Assembly: GCA_028290705.1 (NCBI GenBank)
Contig: JAQGJH010000075.1
Location: forward strand, 1 to 56,310
Direction of reading: 5' to 3'
DNA from: Hyphomicrobiales bacterium
Lineage (GTDB): Bacteria; Pseudomonadota; Alphaproteobacteria; Rhizobiales; Beijerinckiaceae
Length of the DNA: 56,310 bases
Positions within the stretch are counted from its first letter, which is position 1. Every line of letters begins with the position of its first letter. The position numbers and the translations under genes were made by a program. Shown piece after piece: positions 17,264-25,362 of the stretch. The notes below the pieces were generated by a model. It had not been told where the DNA came from. It saw only the letters and a program-made list of their open reading frames with translations, and searched no databases.

Positions 17264-18420
17264 TAATCTTGGCTTCCGGATATGATCTTCATGATTTCCG
17301 GCGCGAGGAAGAGCTTCGGGTTAGACGTTCCCGGAACTTCGACGAGAATGTTTTCGCGCAAGAGCACGTCAACATAGGCTTTTGCCGCAGGATAACTCAC
17401 GCCGAGACGATTCATGAGGCTCGTGACGGTAATGGCTGGACGTTCGAACAGGTATTCCACTGCGAGAAGGAGATTGGCGGAGTTGCGCGCCCTCTGCAGT
17501 CGTTCCCGATAATTCTTCTGCAACGCGCCGATGTTGTCGGCGAGCACGATGGCTTGTCGCGCGGAATCTCGCATGACGTTCAGGAAAAAAACGATCCAAC
17601 CTTCCCAATCGCCATCGCGCGAAACCGCCATCATTCGATCGATATATTCGTCCTTGCGGGCTTCGAAGACCGGCGAAAGATAGAGCAAAGGCTGGATGAG
17701 TTTCCGGCGCATGTAGAGATGAAGAATGATCAGCATGCGTCCGACACGCCCGTTTCCATCTGCGAACGGGTGTATCGTCTCGAACTGATAGTGGATCAAC
17801 GCGGCATCGATGAGCGTGTCCAGTCCATCTTCATCCCGGTGAATATAGCGCTCCAAGGCGTCGAGACATTCGAGTGCTTCGCGTGGAGGGGGAGGAACGA
17901 ATCGCGCCTTTTCGATCTCGTAAGCGCCAATGTAGTTCTGATGCTGCTTGAACTCGCCGGGCCTCACATTGGCGCCCCTGTCGCGACGCACTTGGCGAAG
18001 CAGAGTCGCATGTGCATCGCGCAAGGTGCGAAGCGAAAGGGGGAGCTTATCGAGGCTGGCGATGGCTGCCGACAACGCCTCCATGTAGTTGAGCACTTCG
18101 CGCGTATCGGGAGTGCTGCGATCCCCATCCGACGCTTCGGCGAGGACCAGCGCGTCCACGGTCGTGAAGGTTCCCTCCATGCTGGACGATGAGATGACCT
18201 CTCGGCGCTGCAGAGGGCGGATCAGCAGGTATGGATTTGGGATCGTTCTGCCGATCCCGTTCAACTCGCCGATCGCCTCGGCCGTCTCGCTCAGGGGCTT
18301 GCTCAGACGAGCATGGTCGAGCATGGCAGGAGGAAGTGGTATCGGGACGAACGCCCACTGGCCCCGCTCGGTGGGGACCAGCGATCCGGTAGCCGACGCC
18401 TGGAAATCTTCCCGCTTCAA
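17263..18420 (-). CDS. Fic-family AMP-transferase with inhibitory helix
   Basis: Fic proteins transfer AMP from ATP to target proteins or reverse this. The 385-residue product has a Fic_N-type N-terminus with the autoinhibitory motif S78-x3-E82-G83. A complete Fic core follows, [12 protein letters not shown] at residues 217-228, with its catalytic histidine and nucleotide-binding glycines and arginines. A C-terminal winged-helix-like segment ([29 protein letters not shown]) ends the protein. The layout is that of class II Fic enzymes such as Shewanella SoFic. Composition is less GC-rich than in glyQ or glyS, which suggests later insertion. It sits between the two synthetase subunit genes. The target is unknown. 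Confidence 0.92.
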   Translation of the reverse strand: MKREDFQASATGSLVPTERGQWAFVPIPLPPAMLDHARLSKPLSETAEAIGELNGIGRTIPNPYLLIRPLQRREVISSSSMEGTFTTVDALVLAEASDGDRSTPDTREVLNYMEALSAAIASLDKLPLSLRTLRDAHATLLRQVRRDRGANVRPGEFKQHQNYIGAYEIEKARFVPPPPREALECLDALERYIHRDEDGLDTLIDAALIHYQFETIHPFADGNGRVGRMLIILHLYMRRKLIQPLLYLSPVFEARKDEYIDRMMAVSRDGDWEGWIVFFLNVMRDSARQAIVLADNIGALQKNYRERLQRARNSANLLLAVEYLFERPAITVTSLMNRLGVSYPAAKAYVDVLLRENILVEVPGTSNPKLFLAPEIMKIISGSQD

Positions 18421-18440
18421 GTCAACTTCACTCCATGCGC

Positions 18441-18492
18441 TTCAGATTATACCAAAGCGCCGTTTCCTTTAATCCGTCTCGTCCAGATTATA
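18441..18492 (-). promoter_or_regulatory. AT-rich candidate promoter region for fic
   Basis: The 113 bp between the CDGSH gene and fic are AT-rich. On the minus strand they contain TATAATCTG twice, from copies of CAGATTATA at 18443-18451 and 18484-18492. Each gives a perfect TATAAT -10 facing fic; the upstream one has a weak -35-like TTCGTG at 17-nt spacing. This suggests fic, and through it glyS, can be transcribed independently of glyQ. Position-based inference only. Confidence 0.45.
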
Positions 18493-18533
18493 GTTTGCTT
18501 CCATCCAAACACGAACAAAACCGGCACAAAGCG

Positions 18534-18773
18534 TCAGATCTTGCCGTGCGTGCCGTCGCACATCGGCTTGTTCAGGGCGTGCTTGCAGCCGCAGAAATGC
18601 ACTTTTCGCGTCTTGGGCGCGGTCCATTCCATCGGCTCCAGGCCCGTGCCGGCGTGCGAACCGTCGCAGAAGGGCTGGGTGGCGGAGCGGCCGCAGGCGC
18701 ACCACCAGTAGGTCTGGCCGGCGACGACGTCGACCGAATAGGCGCCCTTCTGGGCGATGACCGGATCAGCCAT
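18534..18773 (-). CDS. CDGSH-type iron-sulfur protein, two motifs
   Basis: The 79-residue protein contains two CDGSH-like cluster sites: [16 protein letters not shown] and [16 protein letters not shown]. Each fits the C-x-C-x(n)-C-D-G-[ST]-H pattern that binds a labile [2Fe-2S] cluster with three cysteines and one histidine, as in mitoNEET-related proteins. Roles in redox sensing or cluster transfer are proposed for the family. Its start overlaps the glyQ stop by 8 nt, so the two are translated together. No link to tRNA charging is known to me. Confidence 0.92.
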   Translation of the reverse strand: MADPVIAQKGAYSVDVVAGQTYWWCACGRSATQPFCDGSHAGTGLEPMEWTAPKTRKVHFCGCKHALNKPMCDGTHGKI

Positions 18774-19740
18774 TGGAGATTGTCCCCGGCGCGCCGCCCG
18801 CTTCCGTCTTCAGCCAGGCGGCCCCGCAGGCCTTGGCGAGTTCGCGCACGCGCAGGATGTAACTCTGGCGCTCCGTGACGGAGATGACGCCGCGCGCATC
18901 CAGCAGATTGAACGTGTGGCTGGCCTTGATGCACTGGTCATAGGCCGGCAGCACCATGAGATGCCGCTCGCCCGCGTCGCCCGCCGCCAGCAGCTTGCGG
19001 CACTCGGCCTCGGCATCCTTGAAGTGGCGGAACAGGCGGTCCGTGTCGGCATGTTCGAAATTGTGCCGCGAATATTCCTGCTCGGCCTGCAGGAACACGT
19101 CGCCGTAGGTGATCCTGTCCGGGCCCTCGAGCCCGATGAAGTTGAGATCGTAGACATTCTCGACGCCCTGCACGTACATGGCAAGACGTTCGAGACCGTA
19201 GGTCAGTTCGCCCGAGACCGGCGCGCATTCGATGCCGGCGACCTGCTGGAAATAGGTGAATTGCGACACTTCCATGCCGTCGCACCAGCATTCCCAGCCG
19301 AGGCCCCAGGCGCCGAGCGTCGGGCTTTCCCAATCGTCCTCGACGAAGCGGATGTCGTGCAGGGCCGCATCCACCCCGATGGCGGCGAGCGAGCGGAGAT
19401 AGAGATCCTGCAGGTCGGGCGGCGACGGCTTGAGGATGACCTGGAACTGATAATAGTGCTGGAGCCTGTTGGGGTTCTCGCCATAGCGGCCGTCCTTGGG
19501 ACGGCGCGACGGCTGCACGTAGGCGGCCTTCCAGGGCCTGGTCCCGAGCGAACGCAGCGTGGTGGCTGGGTGAAACGTGCCGGCTCCGACTTCCATGTCG
19601 TAGGGCTGCAGGATGACGCAGCCCTGTTCGGCCCAAAAGCGCTGCAAGGTCAGGATCAGCCCCTGAAACGAGCGCTTCGGATCCATCGCGCGCGCGCCCT
19701 GGTCGGCCGGCCGGACAGGAGTCGTGGTCTGCGGCTGCAT
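18766..19740 (-). CDS. glyQ: Glycyl-tRNA synthetase alpha subunit
   Basis: GlyQ is the catalytic alpha subunit that makes glycyl-adenylate. The protein (324 residues from this start) shows the signature run [20 protein letters not shown], then [37 protein letters not shown] and [20 protein letters not shown]. These belong to the class II aminoacylation core. A start 18 codons in, at MDPKRSFQG, would match short homologues; both are possible. It leads the minus-strand run glyQ-CDGSH-fic-glyS. Confidence 0.96.
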   Translation of the reverse strand: MQPQTTTPVRPADQGARAMDPKRSFQGLILTLQRFWAEQGCVILQPYDMEVGAGTFHPATTLRSLGTRPWKAAYVQPSRRPKDGRYGENPNRLQHYYQFQVILKPSPPDLQDLYLRSLAAIGVDAALHDIRFVEDDWESPTLGAWGLGWECWCDGMEVSQFTYFQQVAGIECAPVSGELTYGLERLAMYVQGVENVYDLNFIGLEGPDRITYGDVFLQAEQEYSRHNFEHADTDRLFRHFKDAEAECRKLLAAGDAGERHLMVLPAYDQCIKASHTFNLLDARGVISVTERQSYILRVRELAKACGAAWLKTEAGGAPGTISNG

Positions 19741-19953
19741 GGTGCTGCTGGTCCCCGGAAGGTCTCTGAGATTGGGTGCGGTCGGCGCGCAACCTAAGAG
19801 ACACGCCCGAGCGGGTCAATGCGGCGGCGCGGCCATGAACGGCCGCCATGAATGGCGCATGAACGGACGGCTCAGCGGGCGTTCAGCTCGACCGTTCTAA
19901 TCAGGGAGCAACGGCAGGCCATGAAGACCCGGCCGTCGACCAAGGAGGTTCCC

Positions 19954-20286
19954 ATGTCCATGTCCCGCTACGGCAAGCTCGCCTTCGCAGCCCTCGCGAT
20001 GATGTTCGCCGGCTTCATCAGCTTCTCGTCGCCCGCGTCCGCAGCCTATCGCTCGAATCACGGCTATCATTCCGGCCATTACCGCGCCGCCCCCGTGCGC
20101 GTCGTGCATCGCCCGATCTATCGGCACCGCCCGGTCTATCACCGGGGCTATGCGCATCGCCGCGGCTATTACGCCCGGCCGATCCACCGGGCCTATCCGG
20201 TCTATGGCTCGCGCTGCATCGTCCGTAAGGTCGTGCGTCACACGCCTTATGGCCGCGAAGTGGTTCGCCGCCGCATCTGCCGCTGA
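19954..20286 (+). CDS. Small His/Arg/Tyr-rich secreted protein
   Basis: The 110-residue product has a signal peptide (MSMSRYGKLAFAALAMMFAGFISFSSPASA). The mature part is very rich in His, Arg and Tyr (YRSNHGYHSGHYRAAP, VHRPIYRHRPVYHRGYAHRRG) and ends in a segment with two cysteines (CIVRKVVRHTPYGREVVRRRIC). A strong AAGGAGG 7 nt before the ATG at 19954 decides the start. Such small basic periplasmic proteins are common in Hyphomicrobiales and uncharacterised; metal or polyanion binding is a guess. It is divergent from glyQ. Confidence 0.75.
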   Translation: MSMSRYGKLAFAALAMMFAGFISFSSPASAAYRSNHGYHSGHYRAAPVRVVHRPIYRHRPVYHRGYAHRRGYYARPIHRAYPVYGSRCIVRKVVRHTPYGREVVRRRICR

Positions 20287-20318
20287 CGCATTCGGGCGCC
20301 CCGCAAGCGGCGCCCGTT

Positions 20319-21125
20319 TCACCAGGATATCGACGCTTCACCCCGGTGAATGGCTTCGGCCTCCGGGGTGAAGCCGCCGTCTGTCCCGTGCAGCACCAGG
20401 CCCGGCCGCAGGCGCAGGGGCGCGCGGCTTCCTTTCGTGCCGCGCACGAGCACCCGGATCGCGTCAGCATCCCGCCTTGGATGCACCGGCAGGACCGCGA
20501 GGCCGCCGACCCGGCCTTCCAGCGCGCTCAGCATGTCGCACAGACGCTCGGCACGGTGGATGACCAGCAGGTGGCCGCCGGGCGCCACCAGCGCCGCGCA
20601 GGCCCGCAGCCACAAGGCCAATCCGTCCGACCCTTCCAGCACATGCGCGCGGGCGCGCGATTCGTCGGGTGAGCGGCGGCTTCGCGCTTCGTCGAGATAA
20701 GGCGGGTTCGAGAGGACGACCGCGGCGGAATTGTCCAGAACTCCGGCAGCCCGGCGGCTTTTCGGATCGAGCAGATCCGCCTCCACCGCCCTGCCCCGCG
20801 TTGAAAGTCCGTTGAGCGCCAGATTCTCCTGCGCCAGCGCGACGGCTTCGGGGTCCCGGTCGAACAGCAAGAGGTCGAGCCCGTCCCGGTCGAGGCCGGC
20901 GGCGAGGCCCGCCGTCCCAACCCCGGCGCCGGCATCGATCAGGAGACCATGCGCCGCCGTGGGGACGGCAGCCGCCAGAAGGATCGCATCCGTGCCGGCG
21001 CGATGGCCGGTGCGGCGCTGTCGCAAGGTGAGCCGGCCGCCCAAGACTGCCGAGACGTCGGTCGCGTCCCGCATGTCCCGGGGCGGGTCAGACGGCATCG
21101 GTGTATTCGCAGCCGAATCCGGCAT
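20319..21125 (-). CDS. TrmN6-like tRNA (adenine-N6) methyltransferase
   Basis: This SAM-dependent methyltransferase of the TrmN6 (YfiC) group would methylate A37 of tRNA1-Val. The fold shows an N-terminal QRRTGHRAGTDAILLAAAV, SAM motif I in LLIDAGAGVGTAGLAAG, and the catalytic tetrad in VVLSNPPYLDE. The start is uncertain: ATGs at 21125, 21098 and 21074 are in frame and none has a clear ribosome-binding site; the first overlaps the upstream DUF2007 gene by 38 nt. The family is sure, the tRNA target is by analogy. Confidence 0.85.
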   Translation of the reverse strand: MPDSAANTPMPSDPPRDMRDATDVSAVLGGRLTLRQRRTGHRAGTDAILLAAAVPTAAHGLLIDAGAGVGTAGLAAGLDRDGLDLLLFDRDPEAVALAQENLALNGLSTRGRAVEADLLDPKSRRAAGVLDNSAAVVLSNPPYLDEARSRRSPDESRARAHVLEGSDGLALWLRACAALVAPGGHLLVIHRAERLCDMLSALEGRVGGLAVLPVHPRRDADAIRVLVRGTKGSRAPLRLRPGLVLHGTDGGFTPEAEAIHRGEASISW

Positions 21126-21315
21126 CGTCGAGAAGTCGCTTGGCTTGCGCCAAACGGTCGCGCGCCACCATCACGCGGCGCGGCAGAAAGCCCAGGGAGC
21201 CTTCCAGCGCGCTCATGTGCATATCGGCGACGAAACACGGGATCTCTGCCGAGGCCAGCAGGGCTTCGGCGGCCGAAATCAGCACGAGATCGTTGGTTCT
21301 GAACAATTCGATCAT
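21088..21315 (-). CDS. DUF2007-domain protein
   Basis: This 75-residue protein (MIELFRTNDLVLISAAEALL through LPRRVMVARDRLAQAKRLLDDAG) is a single DUF2007 domain, a small alpha/beta fold proposed as a signal-transducing or ligand-binding module. I used the ATG at 21315, as family members begin at this residue; ATGs 5 and 7 codons upstream are possible. Its 3' end overlaps the methyltransferase gene under the longer starts. It is divergent from ispB. Confidence 0.85.
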   Translation of the reverse strand: MIELFRTNDLVLISAAEALLASAEIPCFVADMHMSALEGSLGFLPRRVMVARDRLAQAKRLLDDAGFGCEYTDAV

Positions 21316-21382
21316 CCTACCCCGATCCATTGCCACGCTCGCGCCTAAGCTCGCCGTTCGCCGGCCATGGCCGAGCCCAGAC

Positions 21383-21411
21383 TTGCCGAGCCAGCGCTCC
21401 GCCCCTAGTTT
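21383..21411 (+). promoter_or_regulatory. Candidate ispB promoter
   Basis: TTGCCG (21383-21388), a 17-nt spacer and TAGTTT (21406-21411) resemble a housekeeping alphaproteobacterial promoter. Initiation would fall near 21418, only about 5 nt before the likely ATG, so the mRNA may be nearly leaderless. Pattern seen, function inferred. Confidence 0.4.
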
Positions 21412-21422
21412 GCCGCGTGCCG

Positions 21423-22460
21423 ATGGAAAACAGAAGGTCGAGCGTGGTGGGCGTTGTCGTTCCCTTGGAAGAAAAAATGCCGAACTCGGGCGTCGAGGGG
21501 CTGGTGGCCCTTGTGGCTGCCGACATGGAGCGCGTCAACCAGACGATCCTGTCCCGCACGGGCTCGGACGTCACGCTCATTCCCGAGGTGGCCAATCATC
21601 TGATCTCGTCGGGGGGCAAGAGGCTCCGGCCGATGCTGACGCTCGCGACCGCCGCGCTCTGCGGTTACAAGGGCGAAGGTCACGTCAAGCTCGCGGCCTC
21701 GGTGGAGTTCATGCACACCGCGACGCTCCTGCACGACGACGTCGTCGACCAGAGCGACATGCGGCGCGGCAAGCTCGCGGCGCGCATGCTCTGGGGCAAT
21801 GAGGCGAGCGTGCTGGTCGGCGACTTCCTGCTCGGCCAGGCCTTCAAGATGATGGTCGAGGTCGGGTCCCTCGCCTGCCTCGATATCCTGTCCAGCGCCG
21901 CCGCCATCATCGCCGAGGGCGAGGTGATGCAGCTTTCCGCCGCCAAGGACACGGCCACCACTGAGGACGCGTATCTGGCGGTCATCCGCGCCAAGACCGC
22001 GGCGCTGTTCGCGGCGGCCAGCGAAGTCGGTCCGATTCTCGCCGACCGGCCGCGCGAATTCGCCGCCGCCTGCCGCTCCTACGGCACCAATCTCGGCGTC
22101 GCGTTCCAGCTCATCGACGATGCGCTCGACTATGGCGGCACGTCGGCGAAGCTCGGCAAGAACGTCGGGGATGATTTCCGCGAGGGCAAGATCACCCTGC
22201 CGGTCGTGCTGGCGTTCCGGCGCGGCACGGAAGCCGAGCGCGAGTTCTGGCGTCGGACGCTCGAAAAGGGCGAGATCGGCGACGGCGATCTCGAACAGGC
22301 GCTCGCCACCATGCGGCGGCACCGCGCGCTCGAAGACACGGTGGAGCGGGCCCGACACTATGGTGCGATGGCGCGCGATGCGCTGGAGATCTTTCCGGCG
22401 TCGCCCGCCAAGCAGGCCCTGCTGGACGTCGTGGATTTCTGCATCAGCCGGGCGCATTGA
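21423..22460 (+). CDS. ispB: Polyprenyl diphosphate synthase (quinone side chain)
   Basis: The 345-residue trans-isoprenyl diphosphate synthase makes the long side chain of ubiquinone. Both aspartate-rich motifs are present: LLHDDVVDQSDMRRG (first DDxxD) and QLIDDALDYGG (second). SSGGKRLRPML precedes the first. The third, KNVGDDFREGKITLP, closes the active site. Chain length cannot be read; decaprenyl is usual in this order. I chose the ATG at 21423; it lacks a clear ribosome-binding site and lies just after a candidate promoter. It converges on ispE. Confidence 0.92.
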   Translation: MENRRSSVVGVVVPLEEKMPNSGVEGLVALVAADMERVNQTILSRTGSDVTLIPEVANHLISSGGKRLRPMLTLATAALCGYKGEGHVKLAASVEFMHTATLLHDDVVDQSDMRRGKLAARMLWGNEASVLVGDFLLGQAFKMMVEVGSLACLDILSSAAAIIAEGEVMQLSAAKDTATTEDAYLAVIRAKTAALFAAASEVGPILADRPREFAAACRSYGTNLGVAFQLIDDALDYGGTSAKLGKNVGDDFREGKITLPVVLAFRRGTEAEREFWRRTLEKGEIGDGDLEQALATMRRHRALEDTVERARHYGAMARDALEIFPASPAKQALLDVVDFCISRAH

Positions 22461-22482
22461 GCCGCATAGGATCGTCCCGCGC

Positions 22483-23358
22483 TCAGCGCAGGACGGTCGC
22501 CTTCACCCACCATTCGGGATGATCGCGGCGCATGACCGACGCCGCGCGGGCCGCGGCCCGGCACGTTTCGAACAGCGCAAAACAGGTCGCGCCCGATCCC
22601 GACATGCGCGCCAGCTTGCAGCCGCGTGCGGCTGACAGCACGGCGATCACATGGCCGATGACGGGCGCGAGCACGCTGGCGGCATCCTCCATGTCGTTGC
22701 GTCCGCGCTTCAGCAACGCGAACAGTGCGTCGGACGAAAGCGCCTGCGGCACAGCCGGATGTGCGCCATATCCGAGCTCTTCTCCAGACCTCAGGCCGAT
22801 GCGCGCGAAAACCTCGCGGGTTTCAAGCGGCACGCCCGGATTGACCAGCACGGCGAACAGCACCGGCATGGCCAGCGGCCCCGCCAGCAGGTCGCCGCGT
22901 CCACTCATCAGGCGGGCGCGCGGATCGAGGCAGACCGGCACGTCCGAGCCGATGGCGGCCGCGGCCTCGAGCAGCCGCGGATCGCTCACTGAAAGTTCGT
23001 TGGCGCTCGCGAGAAGCCGCAGGGCCGCGGCGGCATCGGACGATCCGCCGCCGATGCCGGCCGCCGCCGGCAGGCGCTTGATCAGGTGAAACGCGCCTGA
23101 GCGGAGGCCCGGAACGCGTGCGGCCAGCGCCTCCACGGCCTTGAGCACCAGATTGTCGGCCGTAGCGCCCGCTGCGGCGGCGGTCGGGCCTTCCACCGTC
23201 AGGGAGGTGTCCGACGCGGCGCTGAGCGTCACCGTGTCGCCAGCACCCGTGAAGGCCACGAGGCTCTCGAGATCATGGAAGCCGTCGAGCCGCCGCCGCA
23301 CGACGTGCAAGGTCAGGTTGACCTTGGCGGGGGCACGCTCGATCCACTGCGCCGTCAT
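22483..23358 (-). CDS. ispE: 4-diphosphocytidyl-2-C-methyl-D-erythritol kinase
   Basis: IspE phosphorylates CDP-methylerythritol in the MEP route to isoprenoids. The 291-residue GHMP kinase has the N-terminal APAKVNLTLHVVRRRLDGFHDLES, the ATP-binding loop LPAAAGIGGGSSDAAAALRLL, and the C-terminal ARMSGSGATCFALF. The start is at MTAQWIERAPAKVN; 67 upstream codons in the frame are spurious. The upstream gene on the same strand encodes a TPR protein and ends 13 nt away, so cotranscription is likely. Dxs and IspB of the same overall pathway are also in the window. Confidence 0.95.
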   Translation of the reverse strand: MTAQWIERAPAKVNLTLHVVRRRLDGFHDLESLVAFTGAGDTVTLSAASDTSLTVEGPTAAAAGATADNLVLKAVEALAARVPGLRSGAFHLIKRLPAAAGIGGGSSDAAAALRLLASANELSVSDPRLLEAAAAIGSDVPVCLDPRARLMSGRGDLLAGPLAMPVLFAVLVNPGVPLETREVFARIGLRSGEELGYGAHPAVPQALSSDALFALLKRGRNDMEDAASVLAPVIGHVIAVLSAARGCKLARMSGSGATCFALFETCRAAARAASVMRRDHPEWWVKATVLR

Positions 23359-23371
23359 GCCGGGCGGTTCC

Positions 23372-25171
23372 TCAGCCGCCGTTCTTGGGCGCTTCGACCT
23401 TGCCCTGCTCGCCGGTGCTGGCGGCGGCCGGCACGGGAGCCGGATCGTCCGGCAGGCCGTTCTCGATCTTGACCAGGATCTTCTCGAGATCCTCGGGCTC
23501 GGGATTGAGGTCGCGCGCATGGTTCCACTGGAACTTGGCCTCGAGCCTGCGGCCCACACGCCAGTAGGCGTCGCCCAGGTGATCGTTGATCACCGGATCG
23601 GCCGGCTTGAGTTCGATCGCCTTTTCCAGTTCGCGCACGGCCTCGGGATATTGGCCGAGGCGGTAATAGGCCCAGGCGAGGCTGTCGATGATGTAGCCGT
23701 CCGTCGGGCGGAGTTCGACGGCGCGACGAAGCATCTTGAAGGCTTCGTCGAGGTTCAGGCCCTGGTCGACCCACGAATAGCCGAGATAGTTCAGAACCAT
23801 GGGCTGATCGGGATAAAGCTCCAGCGCCTTGCGGAAATCGGCCTCGGCCTGCGGCCATTTCTTCTGCCGCTCGAAGGAGACGCCGCGGAAGTAGTAGGTC
23901 GACCAATCGCCGCGGCCGCCTTCGGAAATCGCCAGCACGCGCGTGTAGGTTTCGGCGGCCTCGGCGAAAGCCTTGCGGGACCGCTGCAGATTGGCGAGGG
24001 CGACCAGCGCTTCCGGATCCTTCGGACGCTCTTCCGCGATGGCCGCGAGTTGCTTTTGCGCATCGTCGGGCCGGCCGGCGGTTTCGAGCAGCAGGCCGAT
24101 CTGGATGTCGGAATTGTCGCTGAGGGGCGAATCGTCCGGCACCATGCGGTAGACCGCAATGGCCTGCTCGTGCTGCTTCAACCGCTCGTAGACATCCGCC
24201 AGGGTGACGATGGCGAGACCATGCGCGGGGTCCATGTGAAGCGCGAGGCGCAGATAGATCATGGCGGCGAGTTCGTCGTTCTGACGGCCGCCGACCGAGC
24301 CGAGGCCGTACAGCACCTCGGCCGCGCCCTGTTGCGCGCTGGTGACCACCGGGCCGGGCTTCTTGCCGCTCGCCAGATCGGTGACGCCGGCGCGAATGAT
24401 CGGATGCCGCGGCAGCAGCTCATCGAACGCCTCGTAGGCGCGCTTCGCCTCGCCGGCGTCGCCGCTGCGCGCCATGATGCGCGCATAGGTGTCGACGATG
24501 CGGAGCGTCGTCTTCTCGGCCGCATAGGTGTTCTTGATGCGCTTCACCGCCTCGCTTTGCCGGTTGGCGAGATCAGACATGAGTGCGGCGTGATATTCGC
24601 GGAACAGGCCGAAGCGGTCGTCCTTGAGCTTGTCGACCGTCTCGATGGCGCGCTTGGTGTCGTTGGATCCGACATAGGCCCAGCCGGTCAGCAGCGTCGC
24701 GGTGATGTCGCGCTGCCGCCCGCCGCCACCCTTGGCGAAGAAATTGCGGGCGGTGACGTAGCGCTTCGTCTTCATGGCGCGGACGCCGAGCACGAGATTG
24801 GCCAAGCCGTTCTTGGCGTCCCGTTGCAGCAGCCGCTCGGCGTACCCGAAGGCATCGTCCATGTTGCCGTTGGCGAGCGCCGCCACGAAGGCGCGCTCCA
24901 TCAATTCCGCGTTACGCGGATCGAAGCGAAGCGCTTCGCGGAAGAATGTCGCGGCCGCGGCGGTGTCGCGCTGCGCGCCGGCCGACAGGGCCGCGAGGTA
25001 ATTGCCCGAGGGACTGGTGCTGACGTCGATGGGAGCGAGCGGCGATACGACCTGACGCGCCTGCGCCTCCGCATGCGGCACCCACAGGAGAGCGGCCACG
25101 AGCCCTCCCGCGAGAGCGCCGCGGGCGGCCTTCAGATATGCGCGACGAGCCTGGCGAATCTGTTGCGACAC
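23372..25171 (-). CDS. Large secreted or envelope TPR-repeat protein
   Basis: From the chosen GTG the protein is 599 residues. A signal peptide or anchor (RAYLKAARGALAGGLVAALLWVPHAEAQA) precedes a chain of tetratricopeptide repeats that fill most of the protein, for instance AAATFFREALRFDPRNAELM, AEADFRKALELYPDQPMVLNYLGYS and AVRELEKAIELKPADPVINDHLGDAYWR. TPR arrays mediate protein contacts; the partner is unknown. The frame stays open upstream, and an ATG at 25291 would add 40 residues, but it lacks a ribosome-binding site and puts the signal sequence too deep. It precedes ispE by 13 nt. Confidence 0.88.
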   Translation of the reverse strand: MSQQIRQARRAYLKAARGALAGGLVAALLWVPHAEAQARQVVSPLAPIDVSTSPSGNYLAALSAGAQRDTAAAATFFREALRFDPRNAELMERAFVAALANGNMDDAFGYAERLLQRDAKNGLANLVLGVRAMKTKRYVTARNFFAKGGGGRQRDITATLLTGWAYVGSNDTKRAIETVDKLKDDRFGLFREYHAALMSDLANRQSEAVKRIKNTYAAEKTTLRIVDTYARIMARSGDAGEAKRAYEAFDELLPRHPIIRAGVTDLASGKKPGPVVTSAQQGAAEVLYGLGSVGGRQNDELAAMIYLRLALHMDPAHGLAIVTLADVYERLKQHEQAIAVYRMVPDDSPLSDNSDIQIGLLLETAGRPDDAQKQLAAIAEERPKDPEALVALANLQRSRKAFAEAAETYTRVLAISEGGRGDWSTYYFRGVSFERQKKWPQAEADFRKALELYPDQPMVLNYLGYSWVDQGLNLDEAFKMLRRAVELRPTDGYIIDSLAWAYYRLGQYPEAVRELEKAIELKPADPVINDHLGDAYWRVGRRLEAKFQWNHARDLNPEPEDLEKILVKIENGLPDDPAPVPAAASTGEQGKVEAPKNGG

Positions 25172-25362
25172 TGGCGTTCTTTCCGCTGGATTTCGCCGGG
25201 GCCGAAGCTCGGCTGAAGGGGCCGCCGCGAAGCGGCCGTCGAAACGCGGCTGCACCAACCCGGCGGTGCTTGCACAATCGTTCGGGAACATGGCCGTTTT
25301 GCGCCGCAGGAGCAAGGGCGCGGCCCCTGCCAGGTGCGTGATCGCCACAGGCTTTGCGCCCG

